From Sulfuricurvum sp. PD_MW2 (lineage in GTDB: Bacteria > Campylobacterota > Campylobacteria > Campylobacterales > Sulfurimonadaceae), in contig NZ_NSIU01000012.1 of NCBI RefSeq assembly GCF_002633015.1, positions 1 to 64,000 on the forward strand: 64,000 nucleotides of DNA. Reading direction: 5' to 3'. Positions within the stretch are counted from its first letter, which is position 1. Each line of letters begins with the position of its first letter. Below, piece by piece: positions 27,110 through 37,669 of this stretch. A program made the position numbers and the translations under genes. Below the pieces are notes generated by a model. The model saw nothing but the letters and a program-made list of their open reading frames with translations, was not told where the DNA came from and did no database searches.

Positions 27110-28360
27110 TTATAGCACTATTCGAAAGGTGTTTATCTCATTATCATAGTGATAATCGAGAGTAAACCCATGTTTTTTTAAGATAGCATGAGTGATATAC
27201 AGTCCCAATCCCAAGCCGGTCATTGAACTCTCATAGGTACGGTTAAACGGTTTTTCAAAACATCGGTTCTCATGAGGAAGCGGATTGCCGAGATTGGATA
27301 TTTCGATGGTGTTGCTCAAAATCCTAATGGTGGGTTTCGTATCAGAGTATTTGAGGGCATTATCGAGAAGATTTTTGAGTGCAATCGCAAAAAGCTCAAA
27401 ATCGACATGGATGATGAGTCCTGAACCTTCTCCTCTGATTTCAAAACTATTTTTAGTGCACAGTAAAATATCGCACGCATGATCGAGCAGATCAACAAAT
27501 CGGTATTCACGAAGATTGAGATCCCACTCACCGCTGTTAAAGCGTTCCATCGTCGAAAATTCTCCGAGCAGATAGTTCATACGAGAGAATATCCTCTTTA
27601 GCCGTTCCTGATCTTGGGAACTTTCGAGACAATCGGCGGTCAGAGAACCTTTCATAATCGGAGTCTTGAGCTCATGGAGGATATTGCGCAAAAAGAGAGA
27701 ACGGGATTCTTTCATGGCGGCGATTTTTTCCAAAGCGTGGTTAAACTCACCGGTAATTTGCGCTATTTCATCTTTCCCCTCTATCTCAACATTTAGACGG
27801 GTATCTCCCTCTTTAAAATCGATGATGGCATTTTTCAACCGATGCAGAGGAATGAGTTTATTGATGATGTACCCAAAGAAGAGAAGCATTAACAGATCCA
27901 TCGCTCCAAAAACACTCCAAACCAGCCAGGTAGAATGGGGTTTTAAATCTTGCAGTACAATGGATTGAAAATGGTTGTCGGCATGAGGAGGAGGGGGAGG
28001 CAAATCGAACATGTGAGGTTCGAACGGTGGTTTCGGCGAAGAGGATTTTACGAAAAAGACGTTTCCATTGAACTCGATCATCTCTCCAAAAGGGAAATCT
28101 GCTATGGTATTTCCTTGTCTTTGAAGAAATTCTCGAGACAAAGAAGAGGGTACAATCATCAATTGATGAAGTTCACCGTCTATATTTTTGTTTTGGTGAT
28201 GGATTAAATGTTCTGCCAAATGAAAGCGGCGCATTCGATCCCCTTCCGTCTCTTTCTCAAAATGGATATGGGCAATCCAAAAAAGAGTATTAATAGTAAT
28301 TAATATGATTAGAAAAAAGAGAGAAATGAAGGTTAATAGGGAGTGTTTATTGATTGACAA
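27110..28360 (-). CDS. sensor histidine kinase (ArsS-like)
   Basis: A 416-residue membrane kinase. Helices at about 9-31 and 145-168 enclose a ~110-residue periplasmic sensor with a Pro/His-rich stretch (PKPPFEPHMFDLPPPPPHAD, residues 109-128). HAMP follows, then the phospho-acceptor H229 in ILHELKTPIM, the N box NLLDNALKYS and the G box TGLGLGLYI. It resembles the ArsS acid-responsive kinases of Helicobacter in architecture. It overlaps the response regulator by 14 nt. Confidence 0.9.
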   Translation of the reverse strand: MSINKHSLLTFISLFFLIILITINTLFWIAHIHFEKETEGDRMRRFHLAEHLIHHQNKNIDGELHQLMIVPSSLSREFLQRQGNTIADFPFGEMIEFNGNVFFVKSSSPKPPFEPHMFDLPPPPPHADNHFQSIVLQDLKPHSTWLVWSVFGAMDLLMLLFFGYIINKLIPLHRLKNAIIDFKEGDTRLNVEIEGKDEIAQITGEFNHALEKIAAMKESRSLFLRNILHELKTPIMKGSLTADCLESSQDQERLKRIFSRMNYLLGEFSTMERFNSGEWDLNLREYRFVDLLDHACDILLCTKNSFEIRGEGSGLIIHVDFELFAIALKNLLDNALKYSDTKPTIRILSNTIEISNLGNPLPHENRCFEKPFNRTYESSMTGLGLGLYITHAILKKHGFTLDYHYDNEINTFRIVL

Positions 28361-29015
28361 ATTTGTATCCTATGCCCCGTACAGAGAGAATATAGCGGGG
28401 ATTTTTCGGATCGTCACCGATCTTTTGGCGAATTCGCCCCATAATGACATCAATACTTTTGAGACTGCTCTCATATTTGATAGATCCGATATTCATTAAA
28501 AGTTCTTCTCGGGAGATTGCGTATCGTTCTTTTTTCATCATGTAATTGACGATATCGTATTCGGCCGGCGTTAGTTTCAAGAGTGTTCCGTGGCGGGATA
28601 TCTCACGTCGTTCTTCATCGAGCTCAAAGGGTGATATGCTTTTCGGTAGAGTAGGATGGAGACGTCGCATAATCGCATCAATCCGAAATATAAGTTCCTG
28701 TGGATCATAGGGTTTTGGGAGAAAGTCATCCGCACCGCGGGAAAATCCCATCATTTTATCCCGTATATCGGAACGTGCAGAGGAGATTATGATGGGAATC
28801 GTGCTTTCTTGGCGGATCAAACGGCATATTTCCATACCATCCATTTGAGGCAGTGAAAGGTCGAGAATCAGTAAATCAAATGTTTGAGTTTGGAAAAGGC
28901 TCAGACCTTCCAGCGGGGTTAATGCTATAGTAACATCTATATGATCTTTATATAAACGTGACTTTAGTAATTCGGCGAGTTCCACATCATCTTCGATCAT
29001 CAATACTTTTATCAT
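28347..29015 (-). CDS. OmpR-family response regulator
   Basis: A 222-residue regulator with a receiver domain (acidic pair Glu8-Asp9-Asp10, phospho-acceptor Asp52 in LLILDLSLPQMDG, Lys in LPKPYDP) and a winged-helix DNA-binding domain with the ending GIGYKFV. It is the first gene of the regulator-kinase-barrel operon. Confidence 0.94.
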   Translation of the reverse strand: MIKVLMIEDDVELAELLKSRLYKDHIDVTIALTPLEGLSLFQTQTFDLLILDLSLPQMDGMEICRLIRQESTIPIIISSARSDIRDKMMGFSRGADDFLPKPYDPQELIFRIDAIMRRLHPTLPKSISPFELDEERREISRHGTLLKLTPAEYDIVNYMMKKERYAISREELLMNIGSIKYESSLKSIDVIMGRIRQKIGDDPKNPRYILSVRGIGYKFVNQ

Positions 29016-29056
29016 GGTTCGATTATAACGATGAAAAAGTAAATATTAAGTAACAT

Positions 29057-29076
29057 ATACCCGTAATCACGGGTAT
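29057..29076 (-). terminator. terminator hairpin after the EF-hand gene
   Basis: An 8-bp perfect stem (ATACCCGT/ACGGGTAT) with a 4-nt loop lies 3 bp after the EF-hand stop. The T-run on the minus strand is some 15-20 nt downstream, so termination strength is uncertain. Confidence 0.55.
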
Positions 29077-29079
29077 GTA

Positions 29080-29733
29080 TTATGCGCTAATACTGAGAGT
29101 AGACGTAGAAGAGTTTGTTGTATTGCTATTGCTGCTATAGTGTGATAGAAGCTTTTGAAGCCAGTCATTATTCGCTTGAGTGGAAGCTGATGTACTTGTT
29201 CCGGTATTAGTTTGCGATGTAGAACCGTTTGTACTCGATTTTTTATCAAATAATGCGGCTAATTCATCTTGTGATATTGAACCGTCTTGATTGGTATCCA
29301 AAGCCGAAAAAATTTCACTTAGAGATGAGCTTTCAGAACTCTCTGTTGATGAAGAGGAATCACTTGGCGGAGGCGGTGGCATTCCACCCGGTGGAGGAGG
29401 CATATGCCCCTCTTTTCCTTGCGGTTTCATGTTTTTCAATGCAGCCATAAGCTCATCGGTACTTAAACCGCCATCGCTATTGGAATCCAATGTATTAAAG
29501 ACATCGGTTGCTGAAACGCTGCTTGAAGAGGACGTGCCCGAATTGGAAGTGAGGGATTGGACAGCAGCGCTAAACTCCGATGTATTGACACTTCCGTTAC
29601 TGTCTGTATCAAGAGATGTTAGAAGCTGCTGAGCGATATCTTCAAAATTGGGCTTCGACTTTTGTTGCGACGAAGATACCCCGGAAGAGCTGTAAGACGA
29701 ATACGCACTACTATAGCTAGAACTAATGGTCAT
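29080..29733 (-). CDS. EF-hand calcium-binding protein, Ser/Pro-rich
   Basis: A 217-residue protein with three canonical EF-hand loops: DTDSNGSVNTSE (42-53), DSNSDGGLSTDE (83-94) and DTNQDGSISQDE (146-157). A methionine/proline run (MPPPPGGMPPPPPSD) lies between loops two and three, and the ends are Ser/Thr/Asn-rich. No clear signal peptide is seen. Similar proteins are common near motility and surface genes in Campylobacterota. Calcium binding is inferred from the loops; the role is unknown. Confidence 0.85.
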   Translation of the reverse strand: MTISSSYSSAYSSYSSSGVSSSQQKSKPNFEDIAQQLLTSLDTDSNGSVNTSEFSAAVQSLTSNSGTSSSSSVSATDVFNTLDSNSDGGLSTDELMAALKNMKPQGKEGHMPPPPGGMPPPPPSDSSSSTESSESSSLSEIFSALDTNQDGSISQDELAALFDKKSSTNGSTSQTNTGTSTSASTQANNDWLQKLLSHYSSNSNTTNSSTSTLSISA

Positions 29734-29827
29734 GGTATACTCCTTGTCAGGTGTAGCAAGAATATTTCTTACTCGACCAGAATCTTAGAGCAGCTATAGT
29801 AACTTTTGGGTAACACTCATGTATAAA

Positions 29828-30346
29828 TCAGCGGTCTTTGATAACATCAAAATCTGCAGGAATAAGGGGCTTGAAACGGCTCGCATCGATCGGTTTGTTT
29901 TGAGACGGATTGGAAAAAGCAATTGAGACGCGGTTGTCATACCCGTCGGTATAGCTGATAGAACTGAGCGTATCGTTTTTGAATAATACCGTATACACTT
30001 GCCCTTTGACGGTTGCAGAATACTTATCTTCGTCGACTTTTTTGGCTTTTTGAATAATTTGTAAAAAATCAATCTCATCATCCAGCGTGCGAAGTGTTAC
30101 TTGTTCAATTTGAGGCTCGATGACCGTAATTTTTTGACCGTTGATAAAGACGCTTTTTTGGATCGGTTTTTGATACACCCAAAGAGCATTTTGCGGTTTA
30201 GAAGCCCACAACTCACCGGAGTATACGATTTTTTTTCCATTGCCGTCAAGAATCGTTTGGAGAAATTTTCCGTTAAAAGAACTGATCTCTTTAGGAGATG
30301 CAAAAAGGGTCATAGTTACAGAAAAGAGAAGTGGTAAAAAACGCAC
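29828..30346 (-). CDS. lolA: outer-membrane lipoprotein carrier LolA
   Basis: Periplasmic chaperone that carries lipoproteins from the inner to the outer membrane. The 172-residue protein has a signal peptide (MRFLPLLFSVTMTLFASP) and LolA features: SFNGKFLQTI, YSGELWASKPQNALWVYQKP and the strand YTVLFKNDTLSSISY. It lies divergent to secA and near the lolC-like gene, which strengthens the call. Confidence 0.9.
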   Translation of the reverse strand: MRFLPLLFSVTMTLFASPKEISSFNGKFLQTILDGNGKKIVYSGELWASKPQNALWVYQKPIQKSVFINGQKITVIEPQIEQVTLRTLDDEIDFLQIIQKAKKVDEDKYSATVKGQVYTVLFKNDTLSSISYTDGYDNRVSIAFSNPSQNKPIDASRFKPLIPADFDVIKDR

Positions 30347-30464
30347 AGAAAATCCTTGAATAGAATAGATATGACATTGTATCTAATGCTCATTAACCAA
30401 AACAATAGATTTCGTATGTTAAAATCAGCGACTTTTTCAATATTGTTCATAATGAAGGCTTTTA

Positions 30465-33032
30465 ATGCTCCAAACGTTCCTCGGTAAAATTTTCGGTACT
30501 AAAAACGATCATGAAATCAAAAAATACAACAAACGCGTACAGCAAATCAACGCTCGTGAGGCTCACTTTTCAGCACTAAGCGACAGTGATCTTCAGGCAG
30601 CTTTTGCATCACTCAAAGAAGAGGTGCAAAATAACACCAAAACATTGGATCAGGTTTTGGTCGACTCGTTTGCTATTACTCGTGAAGCGTCTAAACGTGT
30701 TTTAGGGATGCGTCATTTTGATGTACAGCTGATCGGCGGTATGGTATTGCATGAGGGTCGGATTGCCGAGATGAAAACGGGGGAGGGTAAAACTCTCGTA
30801 GCAACATTAGCGGTAATACTCAATGCGATGAGCGGCAAAGGGGTTCATGTCGTAACGGTCAATGATTACCTTGCCTCACGTGATGGGACTCAAATGTCTG
30901 AATTGTATGCCTTTTTGGGATATTCGACGGGGATATTGGTCGAGGAAGGGTACAATCCTGCCAATAAACGTCAGCAGTATGCGTGTGACATCACCTACGG
31001 AACGAACAACGAGTTCGGGTTTGATTACCTCCGTGACAATATGACCTATTCACGTGAACAAATGGTTCAACGCGGTCACTCTTACGTCATCGTCGATGAG
31101 GTAGACTCAATCTTGATCGATGAAGCGCGTACTCCGCTTATCATCTCCGGACCGACTAACCGAACGCTTGAGAACTATACCCGCGCCGATGCGGTTGCAA
31201 AAGCGATGATCAAAGACGAACATTTCAGTGTCGATGAAAAAGATCGTTTGATTCTAATCACCGAAGAGGGGATCGCCCGGGCAGAAGAGCTTTTTGGTGT
31301 GGATAACCTCTACAGTATTGAGAACTCGGCTCTTTCGCATCATCTCGATCAAGCACTCAAAGCGAACTATATTTTTGAATGTGATGTCGATTATGTGATT
31401 CAAGAGGGACAGATCGTTATCGTTGATGAGTTTACAGGACGCCTCTCCGAGGGGCGTCGTTACTCTGAAGGACTTCATCAGGCATTGGAAGCCAAAGAGG
31501 GTGTCATCATCAAAGAAGAGACTCAAACACTCGCCGATATCACCTACCAAAACTACTTCCGTATGTACAACAAGATAGGCGGTATGACGGGTACTGCACA
31601 AACCGAAGCGACTGAATTCGCTCAAATCTATAGCCTTGATGTTATCTCGATTCCGACCAATGTTCCGGTTGTTCGTCAAGATTTAAATGATCTCATTTAC
31701 AAAACAGAAGCAGAAAAATTTGCAGCTGTAATCGCAAAAGTAAAAGAACTTCATTCTCTAGGTCAGCCTGTATTGATCGGTACGGCATCGATTGAAAAAT
31801 CGGAAAAACTTCATGCATTGATCAAAGCCGAAAAAATCCCTCATACGGTTTTGAATGCGAAAAATCACGCTCAAGAGGGTGAAATTATCAAAAATGCCGG
31901 GGCTAAGGGTGCTATTACGATTGCAACCAACATGGCTGGACGCGGTGTAGACATCAAAGTAAGCGATGAGATCAAAGCGCTTGGAGGATTGTATATCCTC
32001 GGAACGGAACGACATGAAAATCGCCGTATCGATAATCAGCTCCGCGGGCGTGCAGGGCGTCAAGGAGATCCGGGAACCAGTCAGTTTTATCTCTCACTTG
32101 AAGATAACCTCTTGCGCATTTTCGGCTCGGACAAAATCAAAGCGATTATGGAACGTCTCGGTGTTGAGGATGGAGAATATATCGAATCCGCAATGGTCAC
32201 CCGTGCGGTAGAGAAAGCACAGAAAAAAGTGGAAAATATGCACTTTGAAGGGCGTAAAAACATCGTTGAATACGATGATGTTGCAAATGAGCAACGTAAA
32301 ATCGTTTATCGTTTCCGCGGTGAATTGCTAGATCCAAACTATAGTATAGCTGAGAAAATCAATTTGATTCGAACAGATTATGTTGATCGTACATTGGCAT
32401 ATTGCGGCATTTTTGAGGGTATTTCCGAAGAAGAGATCGATCTTGATCGTTTGGTGTTGACCATCAAAGAAGAGATGAACGCTGATATCGATGTATCGAT
32501 TTACAGTGATAAAGCATTTACAACAATTCATGACACGACTCTATCAATACTCAAAGATCAGTACGATCAAAAAATGTCGGTCGTGGATGATAAAGTACGC
32601 AGTGAAATCGAACGTGAAATTTATCTAAAAACTCTCGATACTGCGTGGCGTGAACACCTTTATCAAATGGACAGTATGAAAACGGGGATTCGTCTACGCG
32701 CTTATAACCAAAAAGATCCGTTGGTTGAGTACAAAAAAGAGAGTTTCAATCTCTTTAGCGAATTGGTCGAGACGATCAAATACGATACGATCAAAACACT
32801 TCATGTTATCCAATTTAGAGTTGAAAGCGCAGAAGAAGAGGCTGAAGCGTTTGCACGCCAAATGGAATTGGAAAAACGCCAAGAGGCGATGCGTATGAGT
32901 CTTAATCATCAAGAACACGATACAGAAGAGAAAAAAATCGCCCGAAATGACGATTGCCCGTGCGGAAGCGGTCAAAAATATAAAAACTGCTGCGGAAAAT
33001 CGGGACCAAAAAAAGGGGTATTTGCCTCTTGA
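30465..33032 (+). CDS. secA: protein translocase ATPase SecA
   Basis: Preprotein translocase motor of 855 residues. Walker A reads [27 protein letters not shown] is the DEAD-like box, and [15 protein letters not shown] is in the second nucleotide domain. The C-terminal zinc and SecB-binding tail is [13 protein letters not shown]. Its stop overlaps the downstream permease start. Confidence 0.97.
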   Translation: MLQTFLGKIFGTKNDHEIKKYNKRVQQINAREAHFSALSDSDLQAAFASLKEEVQNNTKTLDQVLVDSFAITREASKRVLGMRHFDVQLIGGMVLHEGRIAEMKTGEGKTLVATLAVILNAMSGKGVHVVTVNDYLASRDGTQMSELYAFLGYSTGILVEEGYNPANKRQQYACDITYGTNNEFGFDYLRDNMTYSREQMVQRGHSYVIVDEVDSILIDEARTPLIISGPTNRTLENYTRADAVAKAMIKDEHFSVDEKDRLILITEEGIARAEELFGVDNLYSIENSALSHHLDQALKANYIFECDVDYVIQEGQIVIVDEFTGRLSEGRRYSEGLHQALEAKEGVIIKEETQTLADITYQNYFRMYNKIGGMTGTAQTEATEFAQIYSLDVISIPTNVPVVRQDLNDLIYKTEAEKFAAVIAKVKELHSLGQPVLIGTASIEKSEKLHALIKAEKIPHTVLNAKNHAQEGEIIKNAGAKGAITIATNMAGRGVDIKVSDEIKALGGLYILGTERHENRRIDNQLRGRAGRQGDPGTSQFYLSLEDNLLRIFGSDKIKAIMERLGVEDGEYIESAMVTRAVEKAQKKVENMHFEGRKNIVEYDDVANEQRKIVYRFRGELLDPNYSIAEKINLIRTDYVDRTLAYCGIFEGISEEEIDLDRLVLTIKEEMNADIDVSIYSDKAFTTIHDTTLSILKDQYDQKMSVVDDKVRSEIEREIYLKTLDTAWREHLYQMDSMKTGIRLRAYNQKDPLVEYKKESFNLFSELVETIKYDTIKTLHVIQFRVESAEEEAEAFARQMELEKRQEAMRMSLNHQEHDTEEKKIARNDDCPCGSGQKYKNCCGKSGPKKGVFAS

Positions 33033-34225
33033 GTATCGTCTCCTATCTTGTCAAACGATTTTTGCGCTTTGACAAAGAGCAGCCATTTATCTTCCTCTCC
33101 GCACTTCTTGCATTTTCAGGAATCGCCCTAGGGGTGATGGTTCTCATTATTGCCATGGCCCTTATGAACGGATTTGACAATGAGTTCAAGAAAAAACTCA
33201 CTGTCATGAACTATCCGATTACGATTCAACCAAAATTCTATGCTGCCTGTGATACCGCTTTGGTTGAAACACTACGTGAGAAATTTCCTGATTTATCCTT
33301 TAGTCCGTATGTCACATCAGCTGTTTTATCACGCAATGATGCACAGATGGAGGGGGGATATTTATTTGGTGTTGATTTTGCACAAGAAGCAAAAGTAAAT
33401 CGTGTTGTTGCAGAGGGGCTGAGAGAGGGAACTCCAAATAAATTTGAAGTGATGGTCGGTAAATCACTCAAAGAGGAATTTCAACTCAAAAAAGGGGATA
33501 AACTTACCTATATTTTTACTCAAATGGAACCGGGTGGTTTGGCTCTTACCCCTAAAATTAAACGTTTCGGCGTCGTTACCACCTTTAATTCTGGACTGAG
33601 TGCTTATGACAAAGGGTTCTCCTATACATCTATTGACTCATTGCAGCGTATTTTAGGTATTCCAGAAAATCTTTATGACGGTATTCATGTTCACTCTCCT
33701 AATCCGGAGGAGGATATCAAACGTCTTGCTGCAATATTGCCCGATACGGTTTCTGCTCGCGGATGGTGGGAGGATAACGGCAATTTCTTTGCCGCTTTGA
33801 AAATGGAGAAAATGTCGCTATTTATCGTCTTGATGCTCATCATTCTCATAGCAGCGATTAATATTATCTCCTCATTGCTCATGACGGTAATGAATCGTAG
33901 AAGTGAAATTGCTTTACTGATCTCACTGGGTGCTTCAAAAGCTGAAGTCAAAAAAACATTTTTGATTTTGGGAATAGTGATCGGAGTACTTGGAATCACT
34001 ACGGGGGCAGTATTAGGCTTCTTGGGAATGTGGGTATTAGGGACATTTGATATTATCTCATTACCTGCAGATGTTTACCCTACATCAACATTACCTCTTG
34101 ATTTGAGTGTGATCGATTTCTTCTCAATTATCTTAGGTGCATTTGTAATTGTATTACTCTCTGCATGGTATCCTGCCAAAAAAGCATCTGAAGTCGACGT
34201 ACTGACAGTTTTGCGGAACGAATAA
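33029..34225 (+). CDS. lolC: LolC/LolE-type lipoprotein-release ABC permease
   Basis: A 398-residue inner-membrane permease with four helices: one near the N-terminus (about 24-48) and three in the C-terminal FtsX domain. [20 protein letters not shown] and [20 protein letters not shown] are LolC/E features, ending in the conserved [16 protein letters not shown]. The TTG start overlaps the secA TGA. Only one such permease is in this window, so it may act as a homodimer as proposed for single-permease Lol systems. The LolD ATPase is not here. Confidence 0.88.
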   Translation: MSIVSYLVKRFLRFDKEQPFIFLSALLAFSGIALGVMVLIIAMALMNGFDNEFKKKLTVMNYPITIQPKFYAACDTALVETLREKFPDLSFSPYVTSAVLSRNDAQMEGGYLFGVDFAQEAKVNRVVAEGLREGTPNKFEVMVGKSLKEEFQLKKGDKLTYIFTQMEPGGLALTPKIKRFGVVTTFNSGLSAYDKGFSYTSIDSLQRILGIPENLYDGIHVHSPNPEEDIKRLAAILPDTVSARGWWEDNGNFFAALKMEKMSLFIVLMLIILIAAINIISSLLMTVMNRRSEIALLISLGASKAEVKKTFLILGIVIGVLGITTGAVLGFLGMWVLGTFDIISLPADVYPTSTLPLDLSVIDFFSIILGAFVIVLLSAWYPAKKASEVDVLTVLRNE

Positions 34226-34231
34226 ACGATG

Positions 34232-34254
34232 CTACAGCTACTTGGTAGCTGTAG
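34232..34254. terminator. bidirectional terminator hairpin
   Basis: A perfect 10-bp stem (CTACAGCTAC/GTAGCTGTAG) with a 3-nt loop separates the convergent lolC-like and yjfB-like genes, 7 bp after the former's stop. T-rich sequence follows on the plus side. Confidence 0.75.
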
Positions 34255-34255
34255 A

Positions 34256-34429
34256 TCATGCTTTTATATCGAGGTTTTGACCTAGACCGGTAAGCTCTGA
34301 GCCTGAAACGGTAGGAGCGGGCGATGCACTCTCTAAAACTTTCATTATTCCCTGACCTTGTATTTCCAGCGCTTTTTTCATCGCATACAGTTCGGGACCC
34401 GTTCCAAGATTGGTGTTGATTGAATCCAT
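34256..34429 (-). CDS. YjfB-type putative motility protein
   Basis: A 57-residue protein that fits the YjfB_motility family: it starts MDSINTNLG, has the KKALEIQGQGIMKVLES helix and ends with the typical GLGQNLDIKA. The ATG at 34429 is preferred because a perfect AGGAGG lies 8 nt upstream; a GTG at 34438 would add three residues. A putative sigma-28 promoter lies upstream, consistent with a late flagellar-regulon gene. Function in motility is a family annotation and not proven. Confidence 0.85.
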   Translation of the reverse strand: MDSINTNLGTGPELYAMKKALEIQGQGIMKVLESASPAPTVSGSELTGLGQNLDIKA

Positions 34430-34459
34430 TAGCGACACCTCCTCTAAAGGATCATCTTT

Positions 34460-34486
34460 ATATCGGTATGAAAAGAGAATAGTTTA
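34460..34486 (-). promoter_or_regulatory. putative sigma-28 (FliA) promoter of the yjfB-like gene
   Basis: On the minus strand TAAA (34483-34486), 15 bp, then ACCGATAT (34460-34467) resembles the flagellar sigma-28 consensus TAAA-N15-GCCGATAA at ten of twelve positions. The predicted transcript start is close to the AGGAGG of the gene. The upstream box overlaps the stop codon of the large AsmA-like gene on the same strand. Confidence 0.62.
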
Positions 34487-37400
34487 ATGAGATTTTTTAT
34501 TGGTGTTTTTATCGTCTAGCATCCACAAAAATGGATAGACTAATGTCCGTTTGAGGATATTAAACGGTGCGGTTGCGATCTCCTTGGCAATTGCTGTTTC
34601 GACTTTCGGATCGTCAAGTTTTCCATTAAGTGATAAAGTAGTTGCGAGTGAACCGTCATCTCCCAGTAATATATATCCTACCATCGGTACTTTGCCCAAT
34701 GCTGAACCTAGATCCGTTTTTAGTGTCAGAGTCCCTTCTAGCTGGTTCTCATTAAAGTCGGCGCGACCATTGCCCATGATCTTCATTTCGGGAGAGTTTA
34801 AAGTGAAGTTATCGACAAAAACAACTCCTTTTTTATAAGCGATATGGGCATACCCTTCATCAACCGGTAGTCCTTTTGCATTGTAATTCGGTAATGAAAA
34901 AGTGGCTAACGATGGAATAGTGTTGATAAAAGCAAGGATATTATTCATCACCTTATAATCTTTCAAAATGGTGTGTTCTACTCGCATAAGACCATCAAAA
35001 GCATCTGCTTTTCCATTGGCTTGAAAAGAAAATGCTCCACCGCTAAAATCACTCAGAGCAAAAAGATGTTCCATAAATTTGTCATTGAATCCCTCTCCTT
35101 CGATTGAAAAGAGATCGTTGCGTATTTTTAAATTTGCTGTGCCGTTCATATAACGCAATGAAGCATCAAACTTATCATCAACCATGATTGCACTAAACGT
35201 ATCGGTAAGAATTTTTCTCCCTTTCATCAGATACAAATAGGAATTGGTAGCATACATATGAACCGAAGGTGAGGGATCATTGCTTGTAGGATGAGAGGCA
35301 TCTTCACTATGTTCCGAAAGAAATTTAAACAAAACAGGAAGATTTAATCCCGCATTATTAGCACGCACATGAATTGTTTCAGGCGTTTGAGAGATGGTAA
35401 TGCGATCGTTCACCCGTACGGTAGTCGTAGTGTTTTGGTGGGAACCGCTAAATTTATAATGAGACAACGGAGCGTCATTAATGAGCATAAGGGGATAGGG
35501 ATAATCAATTTCTCCATTGAATGTGTAACGGGAACTTTCTCCCGAATAAAAGAGATTTAAAAATCCGTTATTGATATTATATTTGCGAAGCAGAGGTGAT
35601 TTGTTTGAGAGAAGAGAAATATCGTCCAATGATATTTTCCATCCTTTTGGTATTGTTGCAAAGTGGGCTTTTAATGAAGGAGCACTGATTGTCAAGACAT
35701 CGTCTTTTGTATTGAGTTTGAGTTCCAATGACTCCTTTTTATCAATAATAGGAACCATTTTTGGTGAAATAGGGAACATATTGTCTAAAGATATCGTCCC
35801 TTCTTGTTCATCAATACGGTACTCTCCGTTAAAGCTTCCTTTGAAAAGGTCCCCCAGTACAGTTTCAATATCTTCAAATACAATCGTATTATTTTTATAT
35901 TCGGCATCAAATGGAGAAATTAATACAGGAAGTTGATGTATCGACCACGCCGAACTGTTACTGATGCTGAAATGAGCGTTTTGATCTTCATAGTGTATAT
36001 CAATATTCAGCGGAACATGTTGAAGCTCGATTTCACCAAGTTTGAATTGCTTGAGATGGAGTTTTGCATCGGTTTGTTTTTTCATACCGTCAAAGACAGC
36101 CTGAACAGAGCCGCTAATCGTATTGGAAAGGCTAAAGGCAAGGGAATTAACACTGACGGATGCATGAGTATAATCAAACGGGGCACTAAACCCTTCAAGC
36201 GATAATTTCTCACCAAAGAAATTCCAATGAGACGGTTGTACGCTTAGTGTATCTCCTTTGGGTTCGATAATGTAGCTGACATGCACCGGTTCATTTGTAT
36301 TGTGGAGGGTTAGATTGCCTTGGAGTGCAGATACAGCGTATGCATCGATATTAATCATCCCTTTTTCCAAAGTCGCATCGTATTTTCCTTCGACACGTGC
36401 ACTCGCTAGATTATCTCCGTAATGGGCAATAAAATGATCAAAAGTAACATTTGTACCATCGAGATGTACTATGCCGCCTTCTGTTTTTAGAGGTATTTTA
36501 TCGAGGAGAATTTCAGATGTCGAGGGGGTGAATGTCCCTTTTGCAACCGTATTGAAATCGTGCAAATCGATGGATAGAGTTAAATCAACGGCACACTCTC
36601 CCAGGGTTTGTTTGATAGGCAAATCAATCTCATAAAACTTGAGCAGCGCTAAAATAGGATCATTTAATTTGGCATGCTGCGTGCGGATAAAAGCATCCAA
36701 CATCGTATGTTCAGTGGAAAAATCAATCGTTAGATAGCTTTGTTCAGTAGGAAGAGAATAAAAAGTACCGTTTCTTGGAAGAATATAGAGCTTCCCTTTT
36801 GAAAAATTGAGATCGATTTTGGATGCATAAATCGGTTCAAATCCGGTTGCAAACGCATAAGACCCGTTGAAGAATGTGGCATCCGCTTTAAGACTCTGAA
36901 GCAATTCGCTTGGATTGCTATAATGAAACTTTCCGCTCAGATGATTGAGTTGGATAGAGGAGGCTTTTGCATATTCTGCAATCCATGGGACGACATCTGG
37001 CTCAAGTCTGGCAAAAGAGACCAAGGGCTTCAGGGTAGTAAAACGATGACTCGCTTGTAGCGAGAAACTAAGCGTATCTGTGTCACCTACAAAAAAAGCT
37101 GTCATTTTAGGTGTTTGAGGCAAAGCGAGTGTAATGAACCCTTTTAAACGTTGTGACGTAAGATCAATATCAAGATGGGTACTAAACGTTGCTTCATTGA
37201 ATTGATACGCAGGCAATACGAAATGAAATTCGGTTGTGTTGAGATCAAAATATCCGATGAAATGCTCATTTTTGGATCCCAATAGGGAAATTTTTCCCTG
37301 CTGATTTTTTTGATACTCCAAAGAAGCGCTAAAGCTTTTATAGTGAATTTTTTCTATGTATATCGTAGCTATCCAGTTATCGACCATACGTATAATATCG

Positions 37401-37669
37401 GGGAGTTTTGATAGAGGTTTTAATGATAGGGGGGTGTTATCTGTTTTTAGGTCCGTTAAATCTAATTTTGCAGCTTTGATATGGAGTGAATCGTCCCATT
37501 TTAGGTATAATTTCTCAACTTTGACCCCCCCTAAGGAAAGCTTGTCGATGCGCAAACCCTCTACTAAAGCGATAAATGTAAAAAAACCGAGAAAAAAAAT
37601 GAAAAGTAAAAAAAACAAGACACTTCTATGGGTTTTAGGGATTATTTTGGTGATGATTGTATCTTTCAT
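34484..37669 (-). CDS. large AsmA-like/YhdP-type envelope protein
   Basis: A 1061-residue inner-membrane-anchored protein with one N-terminal helix (about 15-37) and a long periplasmic beta-rich body. The C-terminal ~200 residues have the AsmA-like/DUF3971 features (GGAFSFQANGKADAFDGL, NFTLNSPEMKIMGNGRADF, and the closing NGKLDDPKVETAIA). Proteins of this kind (AsmA, TamB, YhdP) form lipid-transfer bridges to the outer membrane. The ATG at 37669 has AGGTAGG upstream but lies inside mltG on the other strand; no clearly better start is visible because the signal anchor itself lies in the overlap. Confidence 0.82.
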   Translation of the reverse strand: MKDTIITKIIPKTHRSVLFFLLFIFFLGFFTFIALVEGLRIDKLSLGGVKVEKLYLKWDDSLHIKAAKLDLTDLKTDNTPLSLKPLSKLPDIIRMVDNWIATIYIEKIHYKSFSASLEYQKNQQGKISLLGSKNEHFIGYFDLNTTEFHFVLPAYQFNEATFSTHLDIDLTSQRLKGFITLALPQTPKMTAFFVGDTDTLSFSLQASHRFTTLKPLVSFARLEPDVVPWIAEYAKASSIQLNHLSGKFHYSNPSELLQSLKADATFFNGSYAFATGFEPIYASKIDLNFSKGKLYILPRNGTFYSLPTEQSYLTIDFSTEHTMLDAFIRTQHAKLNDPILALLKFYEIDLPIKQTLGECAVDLTLSIDLHDFNTVAKGTFTPSTSEILLDKIPLKTEGGIVHLDGTNVTFDHFIAHYGDNLASARVEGKYDATLEKGMINIDAYAVSALQGNLTLHNTNEPVHVSYIIEPKGDTLSVQPSHWNFFGEKLSLEGFSAPFDYTHASVSVNSLAFSLSNTISGSVQAVFDGMKKQTDAKLHLKQFKLGEIELQHVPLNIDIHYEDQNAHFSISNSSAWSIHQLPVLISPFDAEYKNNTIVFEDIETVLGDLFKGSFNGEYRIDEQEGTISLDNMFPISPKMVPIIDKKESLELKLNTKDDVLTISAPSLKAHFATIPKGWKISLDDISLLSNKSPLLRKYNINNGFLNLFYSGESSRYTFNGEIDYPYPLMLINDAPLSHYKFSGSHQNTTTTVRVNDRITISQTPETIHVRANNAGLNLPVLFKFLSEHSEDASHPTSNDPSPSVHMYATNSYLYLMKGRKILTDTFSAIMVDDKFDASLRYMNGTANLKIRNDLFSIEGEGFNDKFMEHLFALSDFSGGAFSFQANGKADAFDGLMRVEHTILKDYKVMNNILAFINTIPSLATFSLPNYNAKGLPVDEGYAHIAYKKGVVFVDNFTLNSPEMKIMGNGRADFNENQLEGTLTLKTDLGSALGKVPMVGYILLGDDGSLATTLSLNGKLDDPKVETAIAKEIATAPFNILKRTLVYPFLWMLDDKNTNKKSH

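Noticed and set aside
29755-29770. Possible sigma-54 promoter before the EF-hand gene (AGAA-N6-TTGCT on the minus strand)
   Set aside because: The invariant GG of the -24 element is replaced by AG, so it does not meet the minimum consensus.
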